A stretch of DNA of 8,791 bases from Paracoccaceae bacterium (lineage in GTDB: Bacteria; Pseudomonadota; Alphaproteobacteria; Rhodobacterales; Rhodobacteraceae), in the NCBI GenBank assembly GCA_024644285.1, contig JAHELH010000086.1:1-8791 (forward strand). The letters run 5' to 3'. The notes under the pieces are model-generated. The model was not told the DNA's origin, made no database searches, and saw only the letters and a list, made by a program, of their open reading frames with translations. The position numbers were made by a program, and so were the translations under genes. Shown here in pieces: positions 1-6,597 of the stretch (position 1 is the stretch's first letter; each line of letters begins with the position of its first letter).

Positions 1-89
1 CGCTCCAGATCGGCCAGCCAGTGCGACAGGCTTTCATAGCGCGTTTGCAGATTGACGGCGCACAGATCGACGGTGACGTGCTGCAACAT
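1..89 (-). CDS. Unidentified protein, N-terminal 29 residues only
   Basis: A frame opens with ATG at 89-87 and stays open to the window edge. It begins MLQHVTVDLCAVNLQ and continues through TRYESLSHWLADLER. On the coding strand the start is preceded by GAGG six bases upstream, a reasonable ribosome binding site, which is the main reason to believe this start. Codon use is GC-rich at third positions, like the neighbouring genes. The rest of the gene lies outside the window and the fragment shows no motif I recognise, so no function is offered. It is on the same strand as the antiporter upstream of it, but a likely terminator and 118 bases separate them, so it probably has its own promoter. Confidence 0.5.
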   Translation of the reverse strand, partial: MLQHVTVDLCAVNLQTRYESLSHWLADLE

Positions 90-177
90 AGGGAGCCTCG
101 TTTGCCTGACAGCACGCCCATTCGTACCGGTGCCACTTAACCTCCGGCCGCCCGCCTTTGTTCCTTGTCTTGAAAAC

Positions 178-209
178 GATCCAGTGATGCCGGCTCCGGG
201 ACCTGGATC
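178..209 (-). terminator. Probable intrinsic terminator of the antiporter gene
   Basis: A perfect 7-base inverted repeat, GATCCAG at 178-184 and CTGGATC at 203-209, surrounds an 18-base GC-rich loop that contains CCGG-CT-CCGG. Read on the minus strand, the hairpin is followed at once by GTTTTC, a short U-run. The outer edge of the stem includes two bases of the antiporter stop codon (208-210), so transcription would end immediately after translation. The U-run is only four bases, so termination may be partial. Confidence 0.45.
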
Positions 210-1122
210 AACCCTGCGCCAGCCAGATGTAGCCGGCGTAAGCCAGGAGCATCGTCGCGCCTGCGCCGCGGCCGATGAGCGGCCGCAGCAGCAGCAGCCC
301 GGTCAGGACCAGCGACACCGCCAGCATCACCGGTAGGTCGAAGGTCAGGAACCGCCCCGCCACCGGAATCGGCGCGACCAGCGCGGTCAAGCCGAGAATG
401 CCGGCCACGTTGAAGATGTTTGAGCCGACGATGTTGCCGATGGCGATCTCGGACTGCCGCCGGAAGGCCGCGACCAAAGAGGTCGCCAGTTCCGGCAGCG
501 AGGTGCCCACGGCCACGATGGTCAGGCCGATGAACGCCTCGGACACACCGAAGTCCCGTGCGATGGCCACCGCCCCGTCCACCAAGAACCGCGCGCCGAA
601 CATCAGCAGCACTAGCCCCACAGCGGCCCAGGCCACCGACTGCCAGACCGGCGTCAGCGGACTGTCGTCGGACTCGGCCCCGTCGGCGGGCGCGAGATAG
701 GCCCAGATCAGATATCCCGCCAGCGAGGCAACAAGCAGGCCGCCGGCAGGCCGCGTCATCATGCCGGAGGCGAAGATCGGCACCAGCGCCACCGAGACCA
801 GCATCATCACGCCGGTGTCCCGGCGCAACGTCGCGCCGGCGATCCGGATCGGCCAGATCAGCGCCGCGAGCCCGACGATCAGCAGGATGTTGGCGATGTT
901 CGAGCCGACCACGTTGCCCAGCGCGATGTCCGGCACGCCGCGCAGGGCTGCGTCGAGCGACACCAGCAGTTCCGGCGTCGAGGTGCCGAAACCCACCACG
1001 GTCAAGCCGATCAGCAACTGCGGGACCGCCATCCAGCGCGCCAGTCCAACCGCCCCGCGTACCAGGAACTCGCCGCCAACGAACAGGCCGACAAGCCCAC
1101 CCACGAGCAACAGGTAATCCAA
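208..1122 (-). CDS. Calcium/sodium antiporter, YrbG-type CaCA family
   Basis: This 304-residue inner-membrane protein should exchange Ca2+ for Na+ (or H+). It is almost entirely hydrophobic, with about ten membrane segments in two inverted halves. Each half carries the family's alpha-repeat: GTSTPEL at residues 46-52 with GNVVGSNIAN at 69-78, and GTSLPEL at 206-212 with GNIVGSNIFN at 229-238. The ion-binding glutamates are E51 and E211. A linker rich in acidic residues lies near residues 146-156. The length fits the bacterial family. The start is TTG at 1122-1120, chosen because a perfect GGAGG sits seven bases upstream; the only nearby ATG (1147) meets a stop after three codons. It follows the GH172 gene on the same strand after 97 bases, so it could be co-transcribed, although no functional link is evident. 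The exact ion preference cannot be read from sequence. Confidence 0.93.
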   Translation of the reverse strand: MDYLLLVGGLVGLFVGGEFLVRGAVGLARWMAVPQLLIGLTVVGFGTSTPELLVSLDAALRGVPDIALGNVVGSNIANILLIVGLAALIWPIRIAGATLRRDTGVMMLVSVALVPIFASGMMTRPAGGLLVASLAGYLIWAYLAPADGAESDDSPLTPVWQSVAWAAVGLVLLMFGARFLVDGAVAIARDFGVSEAFIGLTIVAVGTSLPELATSLVAAFRRQSEIAIGNIVGSNIFNVAGILGLTALVAPIPVAGRFLTFDLPVMLAVSLVLTGLLLLRPLIGRGAGATMLLAYAGYIWLAQG

Positions 1123-1128
1123 GGTCAG

Positions 1129-1143
1129 GCCTCCGTCAGAGGC
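1129..1143 (-). promoter_or_regulatory. Small hairpin covering the antiporter ribosome binding site
   Basis: GCCTC at 1129-1133 and GAGGC at 1139-1143 can pair around a 5-base loop. On the minus-strand transcript the GGAGG Shine-Dalgarno sequence (1134-1130) lies mostly within one arm. Folding would partly hide the site used with the TTG start. A 5-bp stem is small and could occur by chance. Confidence 0.25.
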
Positions 1144-1219
1144 TCATACGCCCCGATCTGCCGCAATTGTGGTGGCGCGAGTGCGGCGGCAAGCCCCGCG
1201 CGAAAAAATTGCTGCGCCG

Positions 1220-2326
1220 TCAGATGACGGCCATGGCCTTGCGGTTCGGAAGCTCAGGGAACGGCGCGGTCGGCAAGGTCTGGTACCAATAGGCGACCGA
1301 GGCCACGTCGTCACGCAGCGGCATGTAGGTGCGGCCCTTCCCCGGGCGCCAACCCAACGCCTGGCAGCTCACGCGCAGATCGGTCTCGAACCGGATCGGG
1401 TCGGGGATGTGCCAGCGGTACATTCCGAACCGGGTCTGGCTGTCATAGACGCCGTCGGGGCGGATCACCTGAGGCAGCCCGGCATAGGGCGTGGTGTATT
1501 CGCGGTAGCGGCTCTCCATCTTGGGATCGATGGTGCCGCCGTCGAAGTTGTACCCACCGCAGAAATAGTCCTCGAGCCCGGTGCCGCAGATCGTCGGCCA
1601 TTCGTCGCCGTCGAGGAAGAACTTGACCTCGCCCTCGCCCCACCAGCCGCCGGAATTCGAGCCCCAGGCCATGTAGGTGCCGACATAATGGCCGCGACCC
1701 GTCACTCCGTCGAGGATCGTGTAATCCTGCAGTTCGGCGGTCGGGTTCGCGCGGCGGAACTGGGCGTGGAAATAGGCGGCGTCTTCGGGCACCCCGGTCA
1801 GCGCGTAGTTGATCTGGTAATAGCATTCGACGGTGTCTTCGTTGCGGTTCTCCAGCGTGATGCGCGCCTGGCGGCGGAACGGCATCTCCCAGTAGCAGTT
1901 GAAGGCGCGTCCGGGATTGACGCAGACCGCCAGCGAGGAAACCTGCGCAAAGCGGTTCCAGCCGCAGGCGAAGAAGTCGCCGAGCGGGCATTCGACCGAA
2001 GGATGCTTTTGCCCGTCCCAGTACATCCGCAGGATCAGATCGCGCCACGGAACGTTGCTGACGACGCACCAGATCTGCTGGATGGCCCCGGGCCCCTCGA
2101 TCGCGGCAAGCTCGCGAATCTCACCCGATTCGATCCAGACGCTGGGCGAGACTTTCCAACCCTGCCCCAGATCGCGCGCCGGCTCGGCGCCGGTGCCCTC
2201 GGTCGCCATGCCGCCGCGCCCCTTCTCGCCAGTGAAATTCTCCGCCGAGATCGAGCGCGTGCGGGCGTCCGACAGCCGCGAGAGATTGCCCAAGTGCACC
2301 CCCAGCCCGTTGAAATCCCTGCTCAT
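1220..2326 (-). CDS. DUF2961 / glycoside hydrolase family 172 enzyme
   Basis: This 368-residue protein matches the DUF2961 family, now classed as GH172, whose characterised members act on fructofuranosides (difructose dianhydride I) or D-arabinofuranosides through a double jelly-roll fold. Family marks seen here are the N-terminal FNGLGVHLGNLSRLSD, then SAENFTGEKGRGG (27-39), W/Y-rich strands in the middle, and FFLDGDEWPTICGTGLEDYF (236-255). E252 in the GTGLEDYF motif is expected to be one of the two catalytic glutamates; E271 or E276 in the following segment could be the other. There is no signal peptide or membrane segment, so it should work in the cytoplasm on an imported sugar. I chose the ATG at 2326 because GAGG lies 6-9 bases upstream and family proteins start close to the FNGLG motif; an ATG at 2344 would add six residues but lacks a well-spaced site. 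No sugar transporter or other carbohydrate gene is nearby, so the substrate is unknown. Confidence 0.88.
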   Translation of the reverse strand: MSRDFNGLGVHLGNLSRLSDARTRSISAENFTGEKGRGGMATEGTGAEPARDLGQGWKVSPSVWIESGEIRELAAIEGPGAIQQIWCVVSNVPWRDLILRMYWDGQKHPSVECPLGDFFACGWNRFAQVSSLAVCVNPGRAFNCYWEMPFRRQARITLENRNEDTVECYYQINYALTGVPEDAAYFHAQFRRANPTAELQDYTILDGVTGRGHYVGTYMAWGSNSGGWWGEGEVKFFLDGDEWPTICGTGLEDYFCGGYNFDGGTIDPKMESRYREYTTPYAGLPQVIRPDGVYDSQTRFGMYRWHIPDPIRFETDLRVSCQALGWRPGKGRTYMPLRDDVASVAYWYQTLPTAPFPELPNRKAMAVI

Positions 2327-2556
2327 CCCGCGCCTCGCTTTCATTGCCCTGCCGCCAGATTAGGCCGGGACCGGGGTCGGCGTCCAACGCCAATGTGGCC
2401 GGAAAAGCACAGCCCCGATATCGCCCCTCGCAATGGACGAAAAACATTCTAAATGACAGCATACTGGCAGGGTCGACAGCCTGCGCCGCGCTGTCTGTCT
2501 GCTTGCGTATCGCCACCACCGCGCCCGCCTTTCGCGCCCATCCTCGGACCCCGCCA
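2327..2556. promoter_or_regulatory. Divergent intergenic region between GH172 and mipA-like genes
   Basis: These 230 bases separate two divergently transcribed genes and must hold both promoters. The most AT-rich patch is 2438-2465. Within it the minus strand carries TAGAAT (2451-2446), a fair -10 box for the GH172 gene, with TCGACC (2476-2471) as a possible -35 box, but the 19-base spacer is long. I find no convincing pair for the plus strand. A plus-strand frame runs through the region as an N-terminal extension of the mipA-like gene, but it has no signal-peptide logic and is probably not translated. Confidence 0.3.
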
Positions 2557-3378
2557 ATGACCCGCCAAATCCTGTCCGCCGCCCTGATCGCCCTGCTTCC
2601 GGCAACCGGTTTCGCCGGCTCGCTGGATCAACCCGACATCAATGCGGTCGCCGTTCCCGTCGCGCCGGCCCCGACGCCGGACCTGATCTTCACCCTTCGC
2701 GGCGGCGTCGCCGGATCGCCGACCTATTTCGGCTCGGACAGCTACGAGGCCAGCCCGGATTTCGCGCTTGGCTTCCAGTTCCTTCGGCTGCCCGGCGGTC
2801 GCGGCATCGGCAGCGAAGACGGCGCACCGGCCTACGGGCTTGCCCCGCGCGGCTCGCTCCGGGTGGTCAAGGAGCGCACGGCGTCGAAAAGCCCGGAACT
2901 TGCCGGTTTGAACAACGTCGATCTTGCGGTCGAGCTGGGCCTGGGGCTTGGCTATACCCAGCGCAATTTCGAAGCCTTCGGCGTGGCGCGCTACGGCGTG
3001 GTCGGGCACGAAGCCTGGGTCGGCGAATTCGGTGCCGACGTCATTGCGCGACCAAGCGACCGGTTGACGGTAAGTGCCGGTCCGCGCCTTTTCCTGGGCG
3101 ACGACAGCTATGCCGCCACCTATTTCGGCGTGACGCCCGCCGAAGCCCTTGCCAGCAGCGGCGCCTTCGCCGCCTTCGCGCCGGCGGGCGGCGCCCTGAG
3201 TGCGGGCTTCGAGGTTGGCATGACCTATGCGCTGAACGATGACTGGGGGATCAGCGGCGCGGTTCGCTATGACCGTCTGCTGAACGATGCGGCGGATTCG
3301 CCGATCACTGCGCAGGGCAGCCCCGACCAGTTCAGCGTGCGGCTGGGCCTCACCCGGAAGATCACGCTCGATTTCTGA
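2557..3378 (+). CDS. MipA/OmpV family outer-membrane protein
   Basis: This 273-residue protein looks like a MipA/OmpV beta-barrel. MipA of E. coli is a scaffold for the murein hydrolase MltA and the penicillin-binding protein PBP1B; related OmpV proteins are porin-like, and most relatives are uncharacterised. Residues 1-20 form a signal peptide (MTRQ, hydrophobic core, TGFA before the cut). The mature part has the family's opening strand (LRGGVAGSPTYFGSDSYEASPDF), alternating polar and hydrophobic beta strands, and ends with LGLTRKITLDF, whose final Phe is the usual signal for the BAM assembly complex. The ATG at 2557 was chosen because the signal peptide starts there; the ribosome binding site is weak (GGA about ten bases upstream), and an upstream in-frame ATG at 2344 would bury the signal peptide behind 71 residues. 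Its stop lies four bases from the converging MFS gene. The specific role is not predictable. Confidence 0.85.
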   Translation: MTRQILSAALIALLPATGFAGSLDQPDINAVAVPVAPAPTPDLIFTLRGGVAGSPTYFGSDSYEASPDFALGFQFLRLPGGRGIGSEDGAPAYGLAPRGSLRVVKERTASKSPELAGLNNVDLAVELGLGLGYTQRNFEAFGVARYGVVGHEAWVGEFGADVIARPSDRLTVSAGPRLFLGDDSYAATYFGVTPAEALASSGAFAAFAPAGGALSAGFEVGMTYALNDDWGISGAVRYDRLLNDAADSPITAQGSPDQFSVRLGLTRKITLDF

Positions 3379-3382
3379 ACGC

Positions 3383-4723
3383 TTATCCCGATGTCGGCCA
3401 GACCCTGTGCTCGTCGTCTATGACGAAGCGGTGACGGTGGACGGGCACGCCATCCTTTATCTTCGCGTCGCGCAGATGCGGATGATCGGGAGGCAGGTCG
3501 GCGTGGCTGTGCTCTAGCGCATCGGGCGCTGCGTGCGGCCACCAGAGGCGCGCCATGGCGACACCTCCTGCAGCGACCAGGCCCAGCACCACCATGCCCG
3601 GTCCGAACCCGCCATGGCTGCCTAGAAACCCGGCCAGGGGATATGCGAACAGCCAGCAGGCATGGCTCAGCGCGAATTGCGCGGCGAAGATCGCGGGTCG
3701 ATCCTCGGGCGCGGCCGACCGGCGCAGCAGCCGGCCGGACGGCGTCATGATCGCCGCGAGCGACGCGCCCAGCAGAGCCCAGAGCGAGAGGTATAGCGGC
3801 CAGCCCGGCCAGCCCGCCAACAGGACCAGCAATCCCAGTGCCGTCATCAGCGCCGCCGCCAGAGATCCTGCCCAAAGCATGACCGGCCGGTCGGGCACGT
3901 GATCGAGCAAGCGCGGCAATATCAGCGCGACGGTCATCGACCCTGCTCCGTAGGCGCCCAGCGCCACGGCAAGGTCGGTGTCGCTGCCGCCATAGGCGGT
4001 CTTCACGATGACGACGCTCAGCACGATCACGACCGCTCCGATGCTGGCCACCGTCAGATTCAGCGCCAAGAGCCCTCGCAGACGGGGTGTGGCGAGGTAT
4101 ATCCGGGTGCCGCGGGTCAACCGGTCGATGAACGGCCGCTCCGCTCGATTTCCGGTTCCCGGCAGCCTGACGCTGCGCACCAGCGCCGCCGACACCAGAA
4201 ACCCGATCGTGGTCCCGATGAACAGGTTGGAGGACGAGATCACCATCAGCAAGAGCCCCGCCATCACCGGGCTGACGACGTTCTCGATATCGTAGGCCAG
4301 ACGCGACAAGGACAGCGCTCGGGTATAGTCCGCCTCGTCCGGCAACACGTCGGGAATGGCCGCCTGAAAGGTGGGGGTAAACGTCGCCGAGGCTGCCTGC
4401 AGCACGAAGATCAGGACGTAGATCTGCCAGGCCGCGTCGATGAAGGGCAGTGCCAGCGCAGCCGCAGCGCGGATCAGGTCGGCGCCGATGAGTACCCGCC
4501 GCCGGTCGAGCCGGGCGACGAAGGCGGTGGCGAGCGGCGACAGGCCGACATAAGCGATCATCTTGATCGTCAGCGCGATGCCGAGAACCTGTCCGGCGCG
4601 CTCTCCCGCAATCTGGTACGCAGTCAGCCCCAACGCCACCGTCAGAAGGCCAGTGCCCAGCAACGCCACGACCTGCGCAGCGAAGAGGCGCGCGTAGGTG
4701 CGGTTTTTCAGGATGCGCAGCAT
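3383..4723 (-). CDS. MFS transporter (EntS-like exporter) with His-rich tail
   Basis: This 446-residue inner-membrane protein belongs to the major facilitator superfamily, closest in style to the EntS/MFS_3 group of proton-driven exporters. It begins MLRILKNRTYARLFAAQ, typical for that group, and shows about twelve hydrophobic segments. The MFS motif A between helices 2 and 3 is visible as FVARLDRRRVLIGADLIRA. The last 42 residues are unusual: a soluble tail with seven histidines (HSH, DHPH, HRH, EH) ending FVIDDEHRVWPTSG, which suggests metal binding or metal sensing. The ATG at 4723 is chosen because homologues begin at this point, although no clear ribosome binding site precedes it; the frame is open back to 4837 but that part is proline- and cysteine-rich and unlike a transporter. 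It is divergent from the halogenase gene across 101 bases, so export of a halogenated product is possible but unproven. The substrate is unknown. Confidence 0.88.
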   Translation of the reverse strand: MLRILKNRTYARLFAAQVVALLGTGLLTVALGLTAYQIAGERAGQVLGIALTIKMIAYVGLSPLATAFVARLDRRRVLIGADLIRAAAALALPFIDAAWQIYVLIFVLQAASATFTPTFQAAIPDVLPDEADYTRALSLSRLAYDIENVVSPVMAGLLLMVISSSNLFIGTTIGFLVSAALVRSVRLPGTGNRAERPFIDRLTRGTRIYLATPRLRGLLALNLTVASIGAVVIVLSVVIVKTAYGGSDTDLAVALGAYGAGSMTVALILPRLLDHVPDRPVMLWAGSLAAALMTALGLLVLLAGWPGWPLYLSLWALLGASLAAIMTPSGRLLRRSAAPEDRPAIFAAQFALSHACWLFAYPLAGFLGSHGGFGPGMVVLGLVAAGGVAMARLWWPHAAPDALEHSHADLPPDHPHLRDAKIKDGVPVHRHRFVIDDEHRVWPTSG

Positions 4724-4769
4724 GGCCGAAAGCAAAGCACCGGTCCGGCGCACCGGCAAGCGGAAAGGC

Positions 4770-4784
4770 TGGCACGGCAGAGGC
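4770..4784 (+). promoter_or_regulatory. Possible sigma-54 promoter of the halogenase gene
   Basis: The sequence TGGCACG (4770-4776) matches the -24 element of the sigma-54 consensus exactly. After four bases comes AGGC (4781-4784), which keeps the invariant GC of the -12 element at the correct distance but lacks the preceding TT. Transcription would begin near 4796, giving a leader of about 29 bases before the ATG at 4825. The half-matched -12 box makes this a tentative call. I see no sigma-54 activator gene in the window. Confidence 0.25.
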
Positions 4785-4811
4785 GCCGCCGTTAGACTTG
4801 GCGCGGGTGGC

Positions 4812-4817
4812 AGGGGG
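4812..4817 (+). promoter_or_regulatory. Ribosome binding site deciding the halogenase start
   Basis: AGGGGG lies seven bases upstream of the ATG at 4825. This favours that ATG over the in-frame TTG at 4798, which has no such site. Confidence 0.55.
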
Positions 4818-4824
4818 CACAGGC

Positions 4825-6498
4825 ATGGGCAGGCCAATCGATAAGGTCACGATCGTCGGCGGCGGCACCGCGGGCTGGCTGGCGGCGACGCTGCTGCAGG
4901 CCTATGGCCGCAAGAAGGCGCCCGGTTCGAAGCCGCTTAAGATCTCGGTCATCGAATCGCCCGACATTCCTACGGTGGGCGTCGGCGAGGCGACGGTGCC
5001 GGCAATGGTGCGCACGCTGCAGAGCGCGGGCGTCTCTGAGCGGGAGTTTTTCAAGACCTGCAACGCCTCGTTCAAGCTGGGTGTCGTCTTCGACCATTGG
5101 AACGTCGACAAGGCCGGCAAGCGTGTCACTTACATAAACCCGTTTTCCGCCGCGCCGACGATCAACGGTATCGACATGGCCCATTACTATCAGCGTTTTG
5201 GCGCCGGGCCGCTGGACTATGTGCAGGCCTATTCGCCGGCGGTCGATCTGTGGCGGGCGCGCAAGGGGCCTCGGGCCGCGGGGTCGAAGGAATTCGACTA
5301 TCCTATCGGCTTTGCGTATCACCTCGACGCCGGCAAGTTTGCCGGGATGCTGACCGAACATTGCGTCAAGAACGGTGTGAATCACATCCGCGAGAATGTC
5401 CTCGAGGTGGAGCAGGACGAAAGCGGCGCAATCTCGGCCCTGAAGCTCGACAAAACCGGGCGGCACAAGGTCGAGTTGGTGATCGACTGCACCGGGTTTC
5501 GCGGTCTGATCATCAACAAGGCGTTGCAGGAGCCATTCCTGAGCTACTCGAAATACCTCGCCAACGACAAGGCGATGGCGGTGCAGATCCCGCATCCCGA
5601 CCCCGACGCGATCGAGCCGGTGACCCGCTCGACCGCGTTAGGCGCGGGCTGGTCCTGGCGGGTGCCGCTCTACAATCGGATCGGCACCGGGTACGTGTTC
5701 TCCAGCGCGCATCGGACGGACGACGAGGCGCGCGAGGAATTCCTGGCGCATCTCGAGCCCGCCGCCAAGGATGCCGAGCCGCGGATCATCCCGATGCGGG
5801 TCGGGCGAAACCGCAATGCCTGGGTGAAGAACTGTGTCGCCATCGGTCTGTCGGGAGGCTTCATCGAGCCGCTGGAATCGACGGCGATTTACATGATCGA
5901 CATGTGCATCCGCTGGCTGATCACCTATTTTCCGGACAACGAGTTCCCGGATCCGCTGCGGCAGCGCTACAATCACCTGGTCGATCAGCTCTACGACGAA
6001 GTGCGCGATTTCGTCTGCCTCCATTACCGGCTGGGCAACCGTACAGACAGCCAGTACTGGATCGACGCCCGGACCGAACTGGAGGTCTCCGACCGGCTGG
6101 CGGAAAACATCGAGCTGTGGCGACACAACCTGCCGTTCCATTATGACCTGCCGTTCACCACGCTCTTCGACGCCGGCACCTATACGGCGGTGCTGCTGGG
6201 CAAGAAGGTTTACGAAACCGGTTTTGCCAAGGGCAAGATCGGCAGCGGGCTGTCACTGGACCCGCAGCTATGGAAGACGGCGCTGGAGCAGATGCGGCAG
6301 CGGACGAAGAAGTTCCTGCGCGGTGCGTCGGACCACCACGACCTCTTGGCCGAACTGCGCGGCGAGGAGCGTGCGCTGGGTTTCAAAGCCGCGTTTCCGG
6401 TGGCGCAGGCGACCGTGCCGCTGCCTGGTGCGGCGCCGGCTTTCAAGGCGCCCCGGCCGCGGCCTGCCGCTTCGGATGGCGAGCCGAACATGCTATAG
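4825..6498 (+). CDS. Flavin-dependent halogenase, tryptophan halogenase family
   Basis: This 557-residue cytoplasmic enzyme belongs to the family of PrnA and RebH, which use FADH2, O2 and a halide to chlorinate or brominate an aromatic substrate. Key marks, in order: FAD-binding VGGGTAGW at residues 11-18; GVGEATVP at 52-59; the catalytic lysine K84 in NASFKLGVVF (equivalent to PrnA K79); DCTGFRGLIINKAL at 221-234; the halogenase signature WSWRVP at 276-281 (consensus WxWxIP, with Val for Ile); and FIEPLESTAIY at 346-356, where E351-S352 match PrnA E346-S347. The DEVRDFVCLHY segment near 391-401 is also typical. A Pro/Ala-rich tail of about 30 residues (from about 527) makes it somewhat longer than usual. 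The ATG at 4825 has a good ribosome binding site. No flavin reductase or biosynthetic cluster is nearby, so FADH2 must come from elsewhere. Many bacterial relatives do not use free tryptophan, so the substrate should be treated as unknown. Confidence 0.93.
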   Translation: MGRPIDKVTIVGGGTAGWLAATLLQAYGRKKAPGSKPLKISVIESPDIPTVGVGEATVPAMVRTLQSAGVSEREFFKTCNASFKLGVVFDHWNVDKAGKRVTYINPFSAAPTINGIDMAHYYQRFGAGPLDYVQAYSPAVDLWRARKGPRAAGSKEFDYPIGFAYHLDAGKFAGMLTEHCVKNGVNHIRENVLEVEQDESGAISALKLDKTGRHKVELVIDCTGFRGLIINKALQEPFLSYSKYLANDKAMAVQIPHPDPDAIEPVTRSTALGAGWSWRVPLYNRIGTGYVFSSAHRTDDEAREEFLAHLEPAAKDAEPRIIPMRVGRNRNAWVKNCVAIGLSGGFIEPLESTAIYMIDMCIRWLITYFPDNEFPDPLRQRYNHLVDQLYDEVRDFVCLHYRLGNRTDSQYWIDARTELEVSDRLAENIELWRHNLPFHYDLPFTTLFDAGTYTAVLLGKKVYETGFAKGKIGSGLSLDPQLWKTALEQMRQRTKKFLRGASDHHDLLAELRGEERALGFKAAFPVAQATVPLPGAAPAFKAPRPRPAASDGEPNML

Positions 6499-6597
6499 GG
6501 CGGGACGCCGATGCCCCGCAGTGTCCAGCGCAGGCCGGCCCGGGAAACGCAAGACCCATCAATCGGTGCAAACGGTTCCAGCCAACTGCTTCACGCT

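Noticed and set aside
1159..1191. Inverted repeat TGCCGC/GCGGCA between the GH172 and antiporter genes
   Set aside because: The six-base arms enclose a 21-base loop without a U-run; common by chance at this GC content.
1169..2452. A 427-codon open frame on the plus strand opposite the GH172 gene
   Set aside because: It is the antisense of a clearly conserved gene. The translation is Arg/Ala/Pro-rich with no motif, as expected for an open frame created by high GC.
2344..2556. N-terminal extension of the mipA-like reading frame
   Set aside because: It would place 71 residues before a clear signal peptide, and it overlaps the likely promoter region and the GH172 start.
3899..4795. A 298-codon open frame on the plus strand opposite the MFS gene
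   Set aside because: Gln/Arg/His-rich shadow of the transporter; it has no recognisable domain and the opposite strand explains the region fully.
6500..6519. Inverted repeat GCGGG/CCCGC after the halogenase stop, considered as a terminator
   Set aside because: The stem is only five bases with a 10-base loop and is not followed by a T-run on either strand.
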